Source of the DNA: Clitopilus passeckerianus
Lineage: Eukaryota; Basidiomycota; Agaricomycetes; Agaricales; Entolomataceae
Length of the DNA stretch: 64,000 nt
Direction of reading: 5' to 3'
NCBI GenBank assembly: GCA_944990035.1
Contig: CALYLX010000055.1
Coordinates: 1 to 64,000, forward strand
Position 1 is the first letter of the stretch. The number at the start of each line of letters is the position of its first letter. Position numbers and translations under genes: made by a program. Of this stretch, positions 11,615 through 25,496 are shown in pieces. Below the pieces are notes generated by a model. It was given only the letters and a program-made list of their open reading frames with translations. It made no database searches and had not been told where the DNA came from.

Positions 11615-11878
11615 ATGGGTTATTGTTGAGGAGCTTTATTGTATCTTGTGTTATTAGCTGTATTTTTATAATACCATTTCCTCTCAAAACTCTCAAATAG
11701 TGTGAAACATGAGAGGACAACCAATTGCATCGCTCCTGGGACTGAACGACCAAAGCAAATCTGTTCTCATTCAACGTCGCGGTTAGATATTGAGTATCGA
11801 GTATTGATTGATTGGACAAGCTGAGGGTTGTAATGTAGTTGTGCTAGATATTATGATTGTCAAGAAGAATTGTACATA

Positions 11879-14800
11879 TTAATGATCGTTATCCGTGGCT
11901 GAATTGTCTGTTCTGAGGCTCTCCTCGCTAGTATTACTTGACCTGTCTTTCTCTGGCTCATGGTTGCGTAGCCTCATCTCCACCAAAAACTCCTTGTCCC
12001 TTATTGACTGTGACCACGAGGATGCCTTGCCTTCGAGCACGATAGCGGATCGGACAAGTCCGGCCAGCGCAAATATACTTGGGTAGACATGGATGACTGT
12101 CCAGGACGTTGAGCATCTGATCGACCCTTGAAAGTAAACGGAACTCACAAATGAAGCGATGCTCAACTTGGATGGTGGGCGCAAAGTATTGGACAACTCG
12201 GAATATGGCTCCAGGAAGGATGGCCATACCCAGCAGACCACCAACCACTGGGACAATGACTTCTTTGGAAGCCTGGACAGGGTCAGGATTGGTCCATCCA
12301 TTTTGTAGGATCTGAACAGAGAAATGTCAGGACTGGATTGCGGAAATCCTGTTAGAGACACTTACATGTTGGATGCCCTCAGATATCATGTTAGGCACTT
12401 GTTGAAGTCTGTCTCCCTGCCGTTGGTCGTTGCGAGCTGGACGTTGGATCCGCCCGACATGCATTGCGATCTTGGCGTAGAGCAGGCCCAGCGCCCACGT
12501 GTCAACTACTCGAATGGTCGGGATCCAGTCAGGTTGCAGCTGAAGGCGGATGGGGATGATCATGTAGAGGTCAACCGCTAATGCGATGAGCGTCGGGATG
12601 ACACCCCCTAGCCAGAAGCCCAGGAAGCTGACTTTAGCTGCCCAGGCTAGTCCTCTCTTCGCGACTAATAGAGGGAGGTCCGCAGGCCGGTGCCCGTCGC
12701 TACGCTTGCTTCGCTTGTCGAGGCGATCTATCCAGGCAACAACGAGGTATGCCGCCCATGCGATGTAGAATCCCATGATCAATGAATAGCCATCATGCAG
12801 TTGCCTGGAGGTGAACATGGCGAAGAAGCTCCTCCCTAACTGGATAGGCAGGGCGATCGCTGCTCCCAAGACGGCCACGCCGATGACCCAGAGGCAGGCG
12901 ATCATTGCGAGAATGCGATAGCGGAATTGAGGTGGGATATACACGACGGTGAATTCATCCATGATTCGTCTCTTGGCCTTGAGGACTTCTGCATCCTGGC
13001 GTTGAATGAGTGCCCTTGCTTCTTCATTGGCCGGCAGTCCATAGACAGTGACTTCTGCTGTCGCTCTCATATCCCTTGGGAGTGCAACATTGTCGGTGGC
13101 GGGGACTCGACGGAAGCTGCCATCACAGTCGGTAGTCGAGGCACGGGTCGGGGATATGACCCGCCACCAGGCAGTTGCTTTCTCCTCATCGGCATGGCGG
13201 TCACCAAAGAAATAGGAGGAGAGGCGAAGTCTGCTGGCAAGCCACTTCCATACGAAGGTTGCATATTTCCTCATAGGCTTCTTAGGCCTGAAATACTGCA
13301 TCGTGTAGGGTAGCACCATATGGAGGAAAAGAAGGTCGACCGGAACATTCGAGAGAGGCTCTCTGCAAAATAGGGTTAGAACCGACAAATAAAACAGATT
13401 TAACGTGACTGACCGATTTTTCCACCGGAAAGGGAGAATGGACACCCTTCCGAGGGATAGCAGAACGGACATGCTTCCTACGAAGCAAGCGACGACGACA
13501 CCATACATAACCCCACTGACACTGATCTTGCGCAGCTGGGTGAAGGTTGGACGATCAAGAATATCGCGGATGGGATGAGAATTCTGGTCTTGGGGGTCTT
13601 TGATGAACCACATAGCGCCGACACGCATTACACTTCGACACCCCGAGAGCACGACAGCAAATGTATACATGAACATAGTTCCCGCAACCCAGTGGTAGAA
13701 CACCGCGGTTAGGGGTGCTTGTTTGAAGAAGCCCACCCGAGCGTTCAATGGCGTGTTTGGGAAAAACCAGACAGTGCAAAGATCCAAGACGATGCCGCAG
13801 GTCAATGGGAAGGTGACCAATTCAATGAAGATAAACGCAGCAACCTTCAGAAGCAGTGAGGATGAAATTTGAAGGTGAGAAGATATGAAATACCTTGAGG
13901 ACGAGAAGCTGTTGCCGGACTGCACTCCTGATGGCCCGATTCGCGGATTTCGCGTTACCAACAGTCAAGAGATTCAGGTAAATAGCGAGAATCAATCCAA
14001 CGACAGCATAGCCAAGTAAAATGGCAAATGTTTGTTCTGCTGGCCCCGACCCAATCGACATCTTCATCCAAAAGAGTCGGAATTGCATGAAATATAACTG
14101 GACGTGCATCCCGAGCCGAGCAAAATATGGTTCAGCCTTCTCCCAGGCAGGGCTAGTGAATAGGAATCCAAAAACATCATCGCTTTGGGGCTCGGGTGTA
14201 GCATTGGGCAAGCTCCATGATGACAAACGTTCGTAGGATGCTGCTGCGAAACCCGCGACACGTGAAGTCTAAAGATAGTGCATGAGCGGTTGATGGTCTT
14301 TACAAGTCGAAAATACTACGCACAAATGCAGTTACAAAATTTGGTCCGCTTTCAGCTGGTGGTAGCTCCGTTGCAGCTTTGTTAAGGAAGGAAAACCCGC
14401 GGTCAAAAAGGGAACCGGTCAAAGACTTTGTGGCACGTAGAACGTGCGGGAACAGGAAGTGGACAAGCACGTATGCTATGCCGTCGACAATAGGGTCGGT
14501 GACAATGCGAATGGCTTTGATTGGGAGATGGAGAATCTGTAAGAACCTTGGAGGGTTCAACTAAGGAGGGTGAGTATGGTGTGGTAGTAAAGAGGGGCCA
14601 CCGCCACGTACCGAAAGCAAAGCAGTGATTTTACCGATCGTGAAAGGGACGAAAATGCCTAAACCAATTGCCGTATCGAGAACAAAGATCATCAGAGCAG
14701 CCTGAAAGAAACGTCAATACGTTGGACTAGAGCAATCAAATACAAAACAAACATTCTGGAGAACACCGTGTATGGGACCCCTCATGCCAATTGCTGTGGA

Positions 14801-17107
14801 CAATCAGCAATCATTCAATGGGTACGTTGTGACAAATAAATTACCTTCCATGGCACCTTCCATGTCATCTTCCGCATTTCCTTCAAGATCGTCTTGAACG
14901 CCAGCCAAACCTGCATTTGCCGCTGCCGGTGGAATTTGTCCCCCTGCGACGGCAGGAGCAAGGTTTACGGCCTGTCCCCCTGCGCCATTCTCACCTCCAC
15001 CAGCACGAACTTCGATCGGTCTCCAGGGCTCATCGTCGGCCTCCTCGTCATCATCCTCTGAATCATCATCCCCGTCATCTCCATCAACGTGTTCCTCTCT
15101 GTCGTTCTCATCACGTTCTTCGTCATCTTCTTCGTCAGATGATGTTGGTCGCGACAAATTTCCGTTAGCCTCTCCCGCCACCTCTAAATCCTCCTCCTTA
15201 ACCTCATTTTCCGGCTTCCAATCATGTTCAGAGTCGCTGGTGAAAAAGTCACTCATAGTCTCCTCCATATCAAAGTCAGCATCGTCGTCAACAGCCTCGG
15301 CTTTCCTCTTGCCGTTTTGGGATGCTGAAAGACCTGTTGGTTCATCTGATGGAGGCAGGTGGGATGGACCAGCCTCTGCATCACTAAGTGTGAAGCTAAA
15401 GCGTGAAGGGGGACGAGGCTCGAGCACGGCGTTCAGAGCTGTTGGAGAGACCGGCGTTGCGGTGGGTGGAGGCATCATGTCATCCTCTGTGTAAGGAGGT
15501 GGTAAGGGTAGAGAGGGTTCCGACGTGGTGACAGAGAGTGGTGCTCTGTAGTTAGGCCTGATCGAACGACTAGCATGCGACGAGGACGGGAGGGCAGGAG
15601 TGGAAGCCGCGAGCGAGGATGACAGGGATGGCTGATTCAGAGAGAAAGGTATGGTCTCTCTAGGAAGCGGGAAAGCTGCAGGTGGGAGAATCGAAGAAAG
15701 GTCCGGAACCTGTGAAGTCGATGGAGCTAAATCTTTGAACGAGTCGGGTTGTTCAGGTGGTTTGAATGTGAACTCGAACTGCGGATTCCTTGACGGCGCT
15801 GGGAGGACATGTGGTTGGCCTGTGGCGGCAAGACTAGCCTTTCGCCTAGCACCAGCAACACGGGCAGCGAATATCCGGCGAGAAAAGGATCGTTTTCGAT
15901 TACGTTCTTCTTCCGAGTCTTCCTGCGCCTCCTGGCCATCCGGCGTAGCGGTGCGTAGCAGTCGTCTGGAGCGAGGATCAGAGCCAGAGGGATCATCAGA
16001 ATTTTCTCTCCCTTTTCCTCTCCTCCTATGGTATCTTTCCAGAGGTGTCCTCCCGTGGGTCCTCGCATCACCAACTAAATGCCCGTGAACTCCGTCTCTC
16101 GCGCGCATCTCATCCAGAGCCCTCATTGCCTCAACTTGTCTTCGCGCAAGAGCTTCCTGAAGCTGCTGTTGATCGACAGGAACTCGAACGAGCCGCGGAC
16201 CTGGCTGTGGTTGGGCCCTATTTGGGTCTGGCGGCGGCAGTTCCTCCTCCTCGAAGACGCCAGGGCGTGCGTTCTGAGAAATCCATTCCCGTAGAAGGAA
16301 AACGGCGACGAATGTGAGGACAATAAGTGATGCAATTATCTGGCCCATGAAAATATCCGCAGACAGCGCGACCCAGACTGGATGAGCTGACAGGCGTCCC
16401 AAGAATGTTGATGCAGGTATATTAGGCGTTTGGGCGCTAACGGTCTGAAATGATGTTGCTGTCTCGTTCAGTGCTGGCTGAGGTAAGTTACTGATCCACC
16501 ATGCACTGAAGTCGGCGTTATGTCAGAGACAGCCATGCCAGGAGGCGAAATAAAAACGTACGCTGAATCGCCCATGAAAAAATACACTCTCCATGTTCGG
16601 ACGGTTGCATATGGCAAAACGGCAAGCCAGATAGTACCGACCATAATTCCCCTCAGCACAAACAGGAGCCCCAAGAAAAGCTGTTGAATTAGGCGTCGCA
16701 CGACCAGGACAGGTGGAAGGGTTGTTGGCATATCAGGCGCATAAACTGACAAATATTGAGTACAAAGGCCACAAAAAATATTTTTATCCATACCTTTCGT
16801 AAAAGAATAGGGATGCTTGCAAACATCGCAACTTTTCTTGTTGCTGTGTGCTAGCCATGTCGTCAAACTTCACATTCGTCACTCAGCCTATTATCACGAT
16901 TTGAGAGGATAAGCCACGCTTACCAGTCTTGATGGATATAGCGAATAGTTCCAGAGCATTTGCAAGGATGGAAAAGCGGCTGATTCTCTTCAGCAGGTGC
17001 GCTGCAAATGCGACATGTGTCTGTAAATACAATAACATTGCTTCCGTTTAGTAAGAGTCATTTTTTCGGACATTGCAGGGCGAACCTTGTTCCTCAGCCT
17101 CTTGCAT
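11879..17107 (-). CDS. doa10: Doa10/MARCH6-type RING-CH E3 ubiquitin ligase
   Basis: A long many-exon gene. The first exon starts at ATG 17105-17107. Exons 1-3 encode a RING-CH finger: CRICSAPAEENQPLFHPCKC, GTIRYIHQDW, then CDVCKHPYSF. Membrane segments and a long, acidic, Ser/Pro-rich cytosolic loop follow (14.8-16.4 kb, including runs of Asp/Glu). The second half is a set of membrane helices with the Doa10/TEB4 block (GIVLDLCTVWFF, then MWFIKDPQDQNSHPIRDIL and TFTQLRKI). The C-terminus reads DKEFLVEMRLRNHEPE, typical of the family's conserved end. Members have about 14 membrane helices and act in the ER and inner nuclear membrane with Ubc6/Ubc7 in ER-associated degradation. Zinc ligands are intact. 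Several exon edges between 14.2 and 14.8 kb were not fixed. Confidence 0.93.
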
Positions 17108-18260
17108 GGATAGAGGAGAAGTATTGAAGCAAAGACTGTTCAGTTAAGAACTGTATCTGCAAAGCGGGGTGAACGTCGTGGAAGCTGTTGGAAATGTCCG
17201 CCTCGCTGCTCCCAACGATGAGGGCAGATTGCATCACGTAAGCACGGAAGCTCGCCACGTGCTCCTTATGTCAGCAGACAGCGCCGCTTTAAGCGCCTAT
17301 CCGCCGAACTCGAGAAATTGTCCGCATGGGCCACTGACTCAAGTATTCATAATTTCTGGCTACAAGCTTCATTCAGAATCATTCTTAAAAATGGGTAACT
17401 CATATAAGTATGTGGAACCCAAGATTCTTTGGGATTTCCATGACAATCTGGGGTAACCTTCCAATACGATACGGCATGTAAAAAGTATTCGTTGCAAATT
17501 CAAATTCGTGGGGGTTGCCGCTCCTCTTGTTACTGCTGTCACCCCAAAACACAGTGAAAACCGCTCACGCCCCATGCTTCACTCGGCCATACCCTTCGGA
17601 AAAGACATTTTCACTTTGAACCATCTCGATAGATGGAGCACCGAGGCAACACCGAAATGGTAAAAGTGCCTACCAAAATATAAAGGCACTGGAAGATCAA
17701 ACAGGGCAAAAACTTAGCATCAACGGTAGCAACAAAACTGCCTACGGGGATGCCGACAGCGGCCTCACTACCTCTACAGATTTAGCATGGCATTAGCAGA
17801 AGTAATTCAGTACTCGTCATACGATCGGTAGAAACTGCCCGAACCACAAACAGAAAGGACTTACCAGAAGGCCTAGCAACCGCCGGAGGTCGTTTGAAGA
17901 GCCCGGAAAAGCCCAGAAATTCTGAGGGTGGGTCCATATGTTACTCCATGACAAGAAAACTCTGGCTCTATCCTACATTCTCCAGGCACAAGGTGAACCG
18001 ATAAAGTTCGGTGTGCAAATTGGTACCATATGCAAGTTATCCGCTTCCGAATTTCGTTTTGGACATGCACGCTCAGCACAGCTCTAGCATAACCTGAGCT
18101 TCCTGAAATTGCAAGTCCAAACGGGGCGACATGTCGGGCGCTTTGTCAAAACAAGAGAAGGTACCCGGCGATCGTAGTTCTCTTTTTCACATGGAAGTCC
18201 CAGGTGGGGGAAAACAGCTGGACCTCCTTGTTGGTTTCGACCTTAGTTAGATTTCCACAC

Positions 18261-18653
18261 TCACGAGGAACAAGTTAGCTCCGCCGTGGATATTCTAGGG
18301 AGTACAGGAGCAAGATCAGAGCTAGAATCCTCAGGAATCTTGACCAGTTCCTGGGCTAGTCGGGGGCAAAGGTCCCGATGTGCAAAGGATGACAAGTCAG
18401 GAAGGCGAATGCTGACAAGTCGCTGCCTGATAGATCCATTTGTTCCGAGTTCGACAGTCACCGTAGTCTCCGATACCTCTGAAGTCTCGGGCAAGTCTCG
18501 GGCGGCGAGCTTCGCTCTCATATCGGGCTCGGTGTTTGGGTGGGCGTGAGCAAGAGCGGGATGTAGTAAGAACGGGAGGTGATAATGAACAGTGAAGTCA
18601 GGAGAATACAGTCCAATCGGTATATTCCTATGTTCGAAATAGGCACAGGACAA
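18261..18653 (-). CDS. possible exon of a hypothetical gene
   Basis: An open frame of about 130 codons with balanced composition (HYHLPFLLHPALAHAHP, SVSETTVTVELG-like stretches) and no in-frame ATG at its start. A CTACTAAC branch-like sequence followed by AG lies just upstream, so it may be a last exon. I recognise no family and found no convincing first exon. It could equally be a chance frame. Confidence 0.2.
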   Translation of the reverse strand: MSCAYFEHRNIPIGLYSPDFTVHYHLPFLLHPALAHAHPNTEPDMRAKLAARDLPETSEVSETTVTVELGTNGSIRQRLVSIRLPDLSSFAHRDLCPRLAQELVKIPEDSSSDLAPVLPRISTAELTCSS

Positions 18654-19704
18654 GAAAAGCAGCTTGCTCAGGTTAGTAGCAACGAATGCACCCGGGCTTG
18701 ATACGGACCGCCGGAGTGCACAGAGATCCTGCCGGATAACGTTTACTAGGAGTTAGAGGTTCCTCGATGGACAGAACAACCTAAAGAGCTTAAAATGACC
18801 TCGGTGCAGGAACGGTATCTCGGATAGTTTCAATGATTTAAGTTTACGAGGTGGCGGGCTCTGGCGGATATGAAAAACGAATGAATTCAGTTCTCAATTA
18901 TATTAGCGGAAATTGCCCGACTTAGGTATTTCGGAAGGATGTACAGTAGCAAACGCTCACAAATAAACTGATTGCTTGCTTCAATTGATGGATCACGTAC
19001 GTCCGTTGTCTATTTATTGCACCAGTGATATACTCGTCGTCGCTGTTCGACTTCTCATTGATCACGGGTAGCGACCCAAGTCAGCTGCCACAAAGCTTCA
19101 ACTCCCGCTGCCAGTGCTGGTAAAGATCCGGCGGAAAGACTGACTTATCTGCTTGACCTCAACGATCCTTGTTTTCCGGACCGCTAGCTATGAAGCAGAT
19201 ACTCTCATTTCTCCACGGCTCGTATCATAGTCCTGTTCCATTTTCAGCTAGAACGATCGACATCCCGGATAAGACCATATCGAACAATGATGCGACAATA
19301 TGCCAGAAGTGGTAATTGCATATGCACCCTTTGAGCAGCTGACATCCAGATGGTATGGCGTTGTATTGTTGCACTCGACGCCTTCGACAGTCTTCAACAA
19401 CAAGCATGTGTGGTTGTACTATTAATAACACATTCAACGTCTTCTTTTGTGACAGCCGATACTCAGGCTTGGCGTCCTTTTAGCCACCATGCGTTCTGTT
19501 CAAATCTGAATGCACTTCAGTGGGGTATCTATCACCGTATGCCGCTGTAATGGAAGCCGTAGGTCTTATTTCACCTCTCTCTCGCCTCATATCCTGTGCT
19601 GATACCATCTAGCTGTCACCAAGCGGATAGACACATCCGTACTCCGTTTAGATGGCGAATTGGAGAAGCAGAAGACAGGACAGCGTGCTTCGATAAGGAG
19701 AATC

Positions 19705-19710
19705 TATAAA
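19705..19710 (+). promoter_or_regulatory. TATA box of the S53 peptidase gene
   Basis: TATAAA 50 bp before the peptidase ATG at 19760, at a spacing usual for fungal core promoters. Confidence 0.55.
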
Positions 19711-19759
19711 AGAAACCCAACTTGTGTTGCTTTCAGTATCGTGCTCGGTCTAATTCGAC

Positions 19760-22104
19760 ATGAAGTCCTTCGCTATTCTCCTCGCTCTTGCCCAGTTGGC
19801 TTTGGCAACCCCACATCTCCGACGCTGGGATAACTTCGCGGAGAAGCATTCCTGGGTGGATGTTCCTCGTGGCTGGGAATACCGCGCCCCGGCTCCCAAG
19901 GACTATACCTTTGACCTCAAGATAGCTTTGAAGCAGGATAAGATTGACGACCTGATCAATAACCTCCTGGAAGTCAGCGAACCCTCGCATCCTAGGTCTG
20001 TAACCTCTTCCTCGCTTCTTAACATCCAGCTGAACTAGTGGACAGGTATGGCCAACATCTGACCAAGGGACAGGCCGATGCACTAGTAGCTCCTCACCCC
20101 GAATCCGTCGAGGCTATTGAGTCGTGGTTCTCTCATCATGGTGTTGGCGACAACGTCGTTCACCGAACTGGCGCAGGAGATTGGGTTACTGTCCGCGTCA
20201 CCGTGGATCAGGCGGAACGCATGCTCGGCACGAAATATGGCGTTTACTATCACCCCAAAACTGCCCAAGAGGTTGTCCGAACCCTGGCGTACTCACTGCC
20301 GCAAGAGCTTCATTCACATGTTGATGTCGTTGCCCCGACGACATACTTCAGCACCCTTCAAAGCATGCGTGCTACGTCATTCCTCCAGCCCGAGATCAAA
20401 CCTGTTGAAGATATTGCTCTTAAAGGCGATTCTTCTTCTGCCACGGTCCCGAGCAGCTGCTCCAGCACGATCACACCTGCATGCCTCAGAGCTTTGTACA
20501 ACACTGCTAGTTACACCCCCACACAGTCGTCGAAGAACAAGCTCGGCGTAGTTGGCTACCTCGATGAGTACGCCAACAAGGCTGATCTTCAGGTGCGTCC
20601 CGGTTCCTACTGTTTTGAGTAGGTTCGCTCGTAAACAGACGACTACCAGACTTTCTTCAAGAAATATCGTACCGATGCCACTGGATCCAACTTTACCACT
20701 GTCAAAGTGAACGGTGGAGGCGATGACCAGAGTGACCCAGGTGTTGAAGTGTGTTCAGTCGGACCAGTTTAGCGGTTAGACCTAATCGCGATGCCCCAGG
20801 CCAATCTTGATATCCAATATACAACCGGCATTTCATACCCAACGCCAAACATCTATTACAGGTAAATGGATCTTATAATCGCTCGCTCCATCGCTCTGAC
20901 AGTCAATCGTAGCACTGGTGGCTCCCCACCATTCAACCCGGATTCTCAGACACCAACCAACACTAATGAGCCCTACCTTGACTGGCTCAACTACATCCTC
21001 GCACAATCCTCTATCCCTCAAGTGATCACCACCTCTTATGGCGACGATGAACAAACGGTCGGTTTTGCCCGTTTTCCACGGTCAACAAGATACCTAATCA
21101 AGCAATCGTACCACAGGTGCCTCAGGACTATGCTGTCAAAGTTTGCGACCTCTTTGCTCAGCTTGGCTCTCTTGGGACAACCGTGTTCTTCTCCAGCGGT
21201 GACTTCGGGTGAATAGTCTATTACCTTCCTCGTGCACGCTGCATCATAATCATCATTGTTTCAGTGTCGGCGGCGGCGATTGCAAGACTAACGACGGAAC
21301 AAACAAGAAGCTCTTCCAACCTGCTTTCCCGGCCTCGTAAGTTGAAGGGGGCTATCCAATTCTGGAGCGAGGCTGAATACTTTCGTAGTTGCCCATACGT
21401 TACAGCTGTCGGCGGAACCACCAGGGTCAACCCTGAAGTTGCGGTCAGCTTCTCGGGAGGCGGCTTCTCCCGCTACTTCGCCCGCCCCTCGTACCAGAGC
21501 ACTGCTGTTTCGACCTTTTTGACAAAACTTGGTAGCACCAATTCAGGCCTCTACAAGTACGTTATACGTGCACTTATTCTCTGCGTTTGACGATACGACG
21601 CCGTTTTCCAGTGCGACGGGCAGAGCCTACCCTGACGTGTCGGCTCAAGGCAACGGCTTCCAGGTTGTTATCGGTGGTTTCACCGAATCCGTTGGTGGAA
21701 CCAGTGCCAGCTCTCCTGTATGTCCCCTACATCGTGGCGTTTGAACTGGCTTTTGTATTGACACATTCTATAGACTGTTGCTGGCATCTTCGCCCTCTTG
21801 AACGACTATCGACTCGCAAGTGGCAAGACCTCGCTTGGATTCATCAACCCCCTGATTTACTCTACTGCTACCTCCGGTTTCAACGACATTACTTCAGGAT
21901 CCAACCCAGGCTGTGGAACGAATGGTGAGTATCATATCTGTCTAAAGACGCCGCGATATTCATGGCCGATTAGGATTCACTGCTGGCGCTGGATGGGACC
22001 CTGTAAGTTCGCTGCAATATCGGATCGTTCTCCATTCTTACGCCCCTTCTCAGGTGACTGGTCTCGGAACCCCCGACTTCGTGAAGCTGCAGAAGCTTGT
22101 CTAA
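19760..22104 (+). CDS. secreted sedolisin (S53 tripeptidyl-peptidase type)
   Basis: Twelve exons with eleven short introns encode about 565 residues. The N-terminal signal peptide is [17 protein letters not shown] pro-domain follows ([40 protein letters not shown]). The mature catalytic domain holds the S53 residues: Glu and Asp in NEPYLDW, oxyanion Asp in SSGDFG, and nucleophile Ser in GGTSASSP. The C-terminal calcium site is [13 protein letters not shown]. All catalytic residues are present. Such enzymes remove tripeptides from protein N-termini in acidic surroundings outside the cell and serve nitrogen nutrition. Intron 2 ends at CTACCAG, chosen because it gives [11 protein letters not shown], the family's expected sequence. 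A TATA box lies 50 bp upstream. The gene is isolated, with more than 2 kb of gene-poor DNA on both sides. Confidence 0.95.
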
Positions 22105-24789
22105 ATTGTGTTCATCCGTAAAATGTAGTAGGGAGAACTGTACTTTTATCAATCTTGGAATACTAGGTCTTTTAAGTTGATCTATTGGAGCGTTAGTTCT
22201 GTGCGAGAATAAATTTGGCTGTAGTTTAAGCTCAACGTCGATCCAGAGATTGCCTACAAGGATCTACCACGCTGTCTGGTGACGACGAAAAGCCTCCGTC
22301 GAGATGTTGCCATCAGATCTGATGGTTGACCCATTGCGCCACAGGCGAGCAAACTATCCAGGGACATCGCCCAACTGACGTACATAGGGCGAGTCAGTCA
22401 AGGCACCATGTCTTGAACAGCCCTTTCAGCAATCAGCAGGCTGGGTCATGCTCATGACCGATTCGGCGCTGTTTTTCTCACTCAAAAACTTGGTCGAATG
22501 TACCCCTTTTGACCGCGGACCAAGGCAAGTTGTTTTCACGCTCACATAACGAACCTGCACCGCAAAGGAAGAGAAATGGCGCATACCTAACAACGAAACC
22601 CCCTAGAAATGAGTACCCCAATATGATATCTAGCTGAGTAATTAGAATAGCTCGATATGGCATACAGATGATGACCCTTACCGATGGTTGACATTGACAA
22701 TACAGATTTGTATGGGTTGAATGTTTCTCCTACCTCCGCCCAAGGTGGGCTTGGCCCCTCATGAATGCCGGCCATGGGGATTTGGGCATTGATCGCTCGA
22801 ATAGCTCCAGTAGGTAAACCGCACAAGAAGAATTGTGAGTATCACTCCAAGGGGGGTCACTTCCATGGCTCTCGGAGACCTGTTACTGTGGGTCTGTTAT
22901 CTTGTCGTTGATCACGAGACAATCAACGAATTAACTGAGGTGACTGAGGTGACATTCGTAACGCAGTAGAACTGCCTAAGCCGCATGCAAGGCATGCAAT
23001 CTTACTGATTCTTACAGATACCCCTTCGAAACTGCGGCAAGATATCACCACCCAGGGTACCGCTCAAGAGCCTTCACTGATTTCATTTCGTTTATTCGCA
23101 TAACTTCTTTCGGAGATTATAGAGATCGGAATATATCAAGTACCAATACAAAGATGCGGTTGCGGCTGTGAGAAGAAACTTGAAGGAACGAATCGGCTTC
23201 ATTGCTTCGACTTGTTGCATGCTCTATTGAGACCAGCGGCCCGAAGGTAAACGAGAGCAATTGTCTCCATTCCACCGACGAGCCAGAAGGACTGTAAAGG
23301 TACACCCGTTACGCTTATGGAGCAAAGAGATGAAAACATTCGAAGGTGGGAAAGTCGAGAACGCTGTGGAGAGGTCGCATCTGACCATTATCTTGCCAGT
23401 GAGTCGATGGAGCAAGACTCCGTCATGGGAGCAATCTCAACTAAAGAATTTGGGGGCAAGCGCAGACTGTGCGGGCACATATCGTCTAGACAGTTTGCCC
23501 TGGGTTTATCAGAAACAGCCTCGTACAATGCTAGGCCAGTCTGCTCCTCAATTCTGCTGGCTTTAGGAGGTCACTCCACATCTTCACTATCCAATCATGA
23601 TGCAGCCATCGTAGTGCGGTGCCTTGTTAGATCGAGTGAACATGATCAGTTAGCCGCGAAGAAACAAGGAATCCATCTTGACAAGATCGCCCTGGAGCCA
23701 CAAAGAAGCAGCCTGTATGAATATGCCGAGGTGACGATCACGTTTCTTGGGACCAATGTTTTCACAGCCAATGACACGGACCCACCGTTGCTTGCGTACC
23801 ATTAAGCGATGGAAAACAACCGACCCTGAGACGTTTACATACCGTGGGGATTGGATCTATTAACCCTGTGTTGCTCGAGAGATCACCAAATTGGCTACTG
23901 TCATAGGATGATGGGGGTGGCATTCTCATGCCGCTGTCATTGTATTTGTTCTTACCGACGGCGGGGGTCGGATCCGTACGTTTACGTGTCTGCGTAGAGA
24001 TGAAACGGGAGCACGAGATAGACGGAATCAAATCAATCCCTTGGGCTAACCATCAGGTGGTAGGCGCCTGTGGTAGCCTCGTGTTCGTGAACAACTCAGG
24101 GGGCTTTGGCCAGTCACGACATGACGCAGAGTACGGTGCTTTTACAGGATATGCAGCGCCGAACGCTTCATAATATCATTGAAGTTAAGAATGATGGATG
24201 TATTGACTGAGGCACACCCCGGAAAAAGTATCCTCAGTTTATGAGACTGTCTTCTGATGAACAAGACTGACATCTTATCAAGAAAGAACTTCATCAATTC
24301 GTCCGGAAGAAAGTCATATTCTTGGTCAAAAATCCCGGCAAGAGGACTGCGTTGTGCTCGGATCTTGATCGATCTAGGCTCTGCGCAGGGCTAGACTTGC
24401 TCACTCTGAGTCCCCGGAAAGCTGTGCTAGAATAAGAAGAGCATAACCACAGGGAAAGAAGTGGAATTTTCGCGAAGGCGTCGCCAGAACTCCCCTCAGA
24501 GCTGACGAACGGGGATGAGTGAATTCTGATGAATCCTGGGTTTCTTGGATGTCATTCGAAACTCCGCGACGCACAGCCTTGTATCCTTTTTACCACGCGT
24601 GCTTGTGTGACGGCACATGTGACAGGTCGCGTTTTGACTTTTGACGTTTATACTCTTCTTTCATCGTGGTTAACCAGAAACCGATTGGGAGAGAGATTCG
24701 CTTGAATATGACTGTCAGTCAGTCAAACACGCGTGCAAAGAGTCAATTTCTTACATAAGGTGTAGGATCTCACGTTCTGTTACCTCCAT
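22105..24789. other. gene-poor stretch with one weak ORF
   Basis: The longest frame is 23317-23805 on the plus strand, 162 codons without introns. Its composition is plausible but I see no domain, signal peptide or homologue, so I do not call it a gene. A short direct repeat ACTGAGGTG occurs near 22930-22955. Nothing else stands out. Confidence 0.35.
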
Positions 24790-25449
24790 ATGACAAGGCA
24801 TGATCTCCAAATTTTGGACACGCTCGAAACCGTGGAATACATGAAAGGAGAGCTCTCAGATGAAGGTGAGCCGTCACATTGTACGATGATGCCTGTCAGC
24901 TCAGCCCCTTAGAACTGGATATACCGTCCCATATGGTTCCCCCGAACCCTGACGATTCGGATAGTAGGTCGGCCGATAACAGCGTTGAACTTTTATTTTC
25001 ACCTCGTATCTGTAGTACTTCCGTCCCAGGTGCATCCCTCCTATCCCTACGGCAACCCAACAAACATTAAACATCCGGCGGCAAGACCGCGGCCGCCCTA
25101 TGACCCTTCATCTCGAGCGCTCTTCGAGGACATGGGGTACGGCGGAGGAGGGGTAAACGGAGCTTTGAGGTGGCGCGATCTCGCTCTCGAGGAGTTACTG
25201 CCGATTGATGAAGAAAAGGAAGCATCCTTACGGGCGATACAGGCTCGAAAGATGGCTAGTGGTGCATCAAATCACAACCCTCAACCCCAGCAACAGCATC
25301 CGGCACCGCAGCTACCTCCTGACCAGACTTTTGAGGAAACGATTGATGAAGATGACGACGAGAACGACGAGAACGACCTCGACGACGATCTTGAAGACGA
25401 CGAGGACGAGGAGGAAAGCGATGGGTATCACGAGGATGACGACGACTAG
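24790..25449 (+). CDS. acidic-tailed hypothetical protein (possibly Apc15/Mnd2-like)
   Basis: The last exon, about 25013-25449, is well supported: a Pro/Tyr-rich start, then ALFEDMGYGGGGVNGAL, a helical segment (RDLALEELLPIDEEKEASLR), a Gln/Pro linker, and an almost purely Asp/Glu/Asn tail to the stop. A likely first exon begins at ATG 24790 (MTRHDLQILDTLETVEYMKG). The junctions between about 24866 and 25012 could not be fixed with every frame consistent. A short helix followed by an acidic tail is the layout of APC/C subunit Apc15 (Mnd2), a small regulator of mitotic ubiquitylation. That assignment is a guess from layout only. Confidence 0.5.
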
Positions 25450-25496
25450 CTACCCCGGTGAATCCAATGTGGTGGTATGACTGGACCTCGTTGAAT

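Larger units (their letters stand above)
17108..19759. other. long gene-poor stretch with one possible exon
   Basis: The first 300 bp upstream of Doa10 is its likely promoter. Apart from the weak candidate at 18261-18653 on the minus strand, no frame exceeds about 70 codons with support. No repeats or transposon ends were noticed. Confidence 0.5.

Noticed and set aside
15651..16088. Plus-strand frame of 145 codons
   Set aside because: Antisense to the acidic loop of Doa10; no start context or domain.
23317..23805. Possible 162-residue intronless gene
   Set aside because: No domain, no signal peptide and no neighbour logic in a gene-poor region; listed only within the intergenic note.
25340..25449. 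Microsatellite-like GAC/GAG repeat
   Set aside because: It is the codon run of an Asp/Glu tail, irregular at the base level, not a simple repeat.
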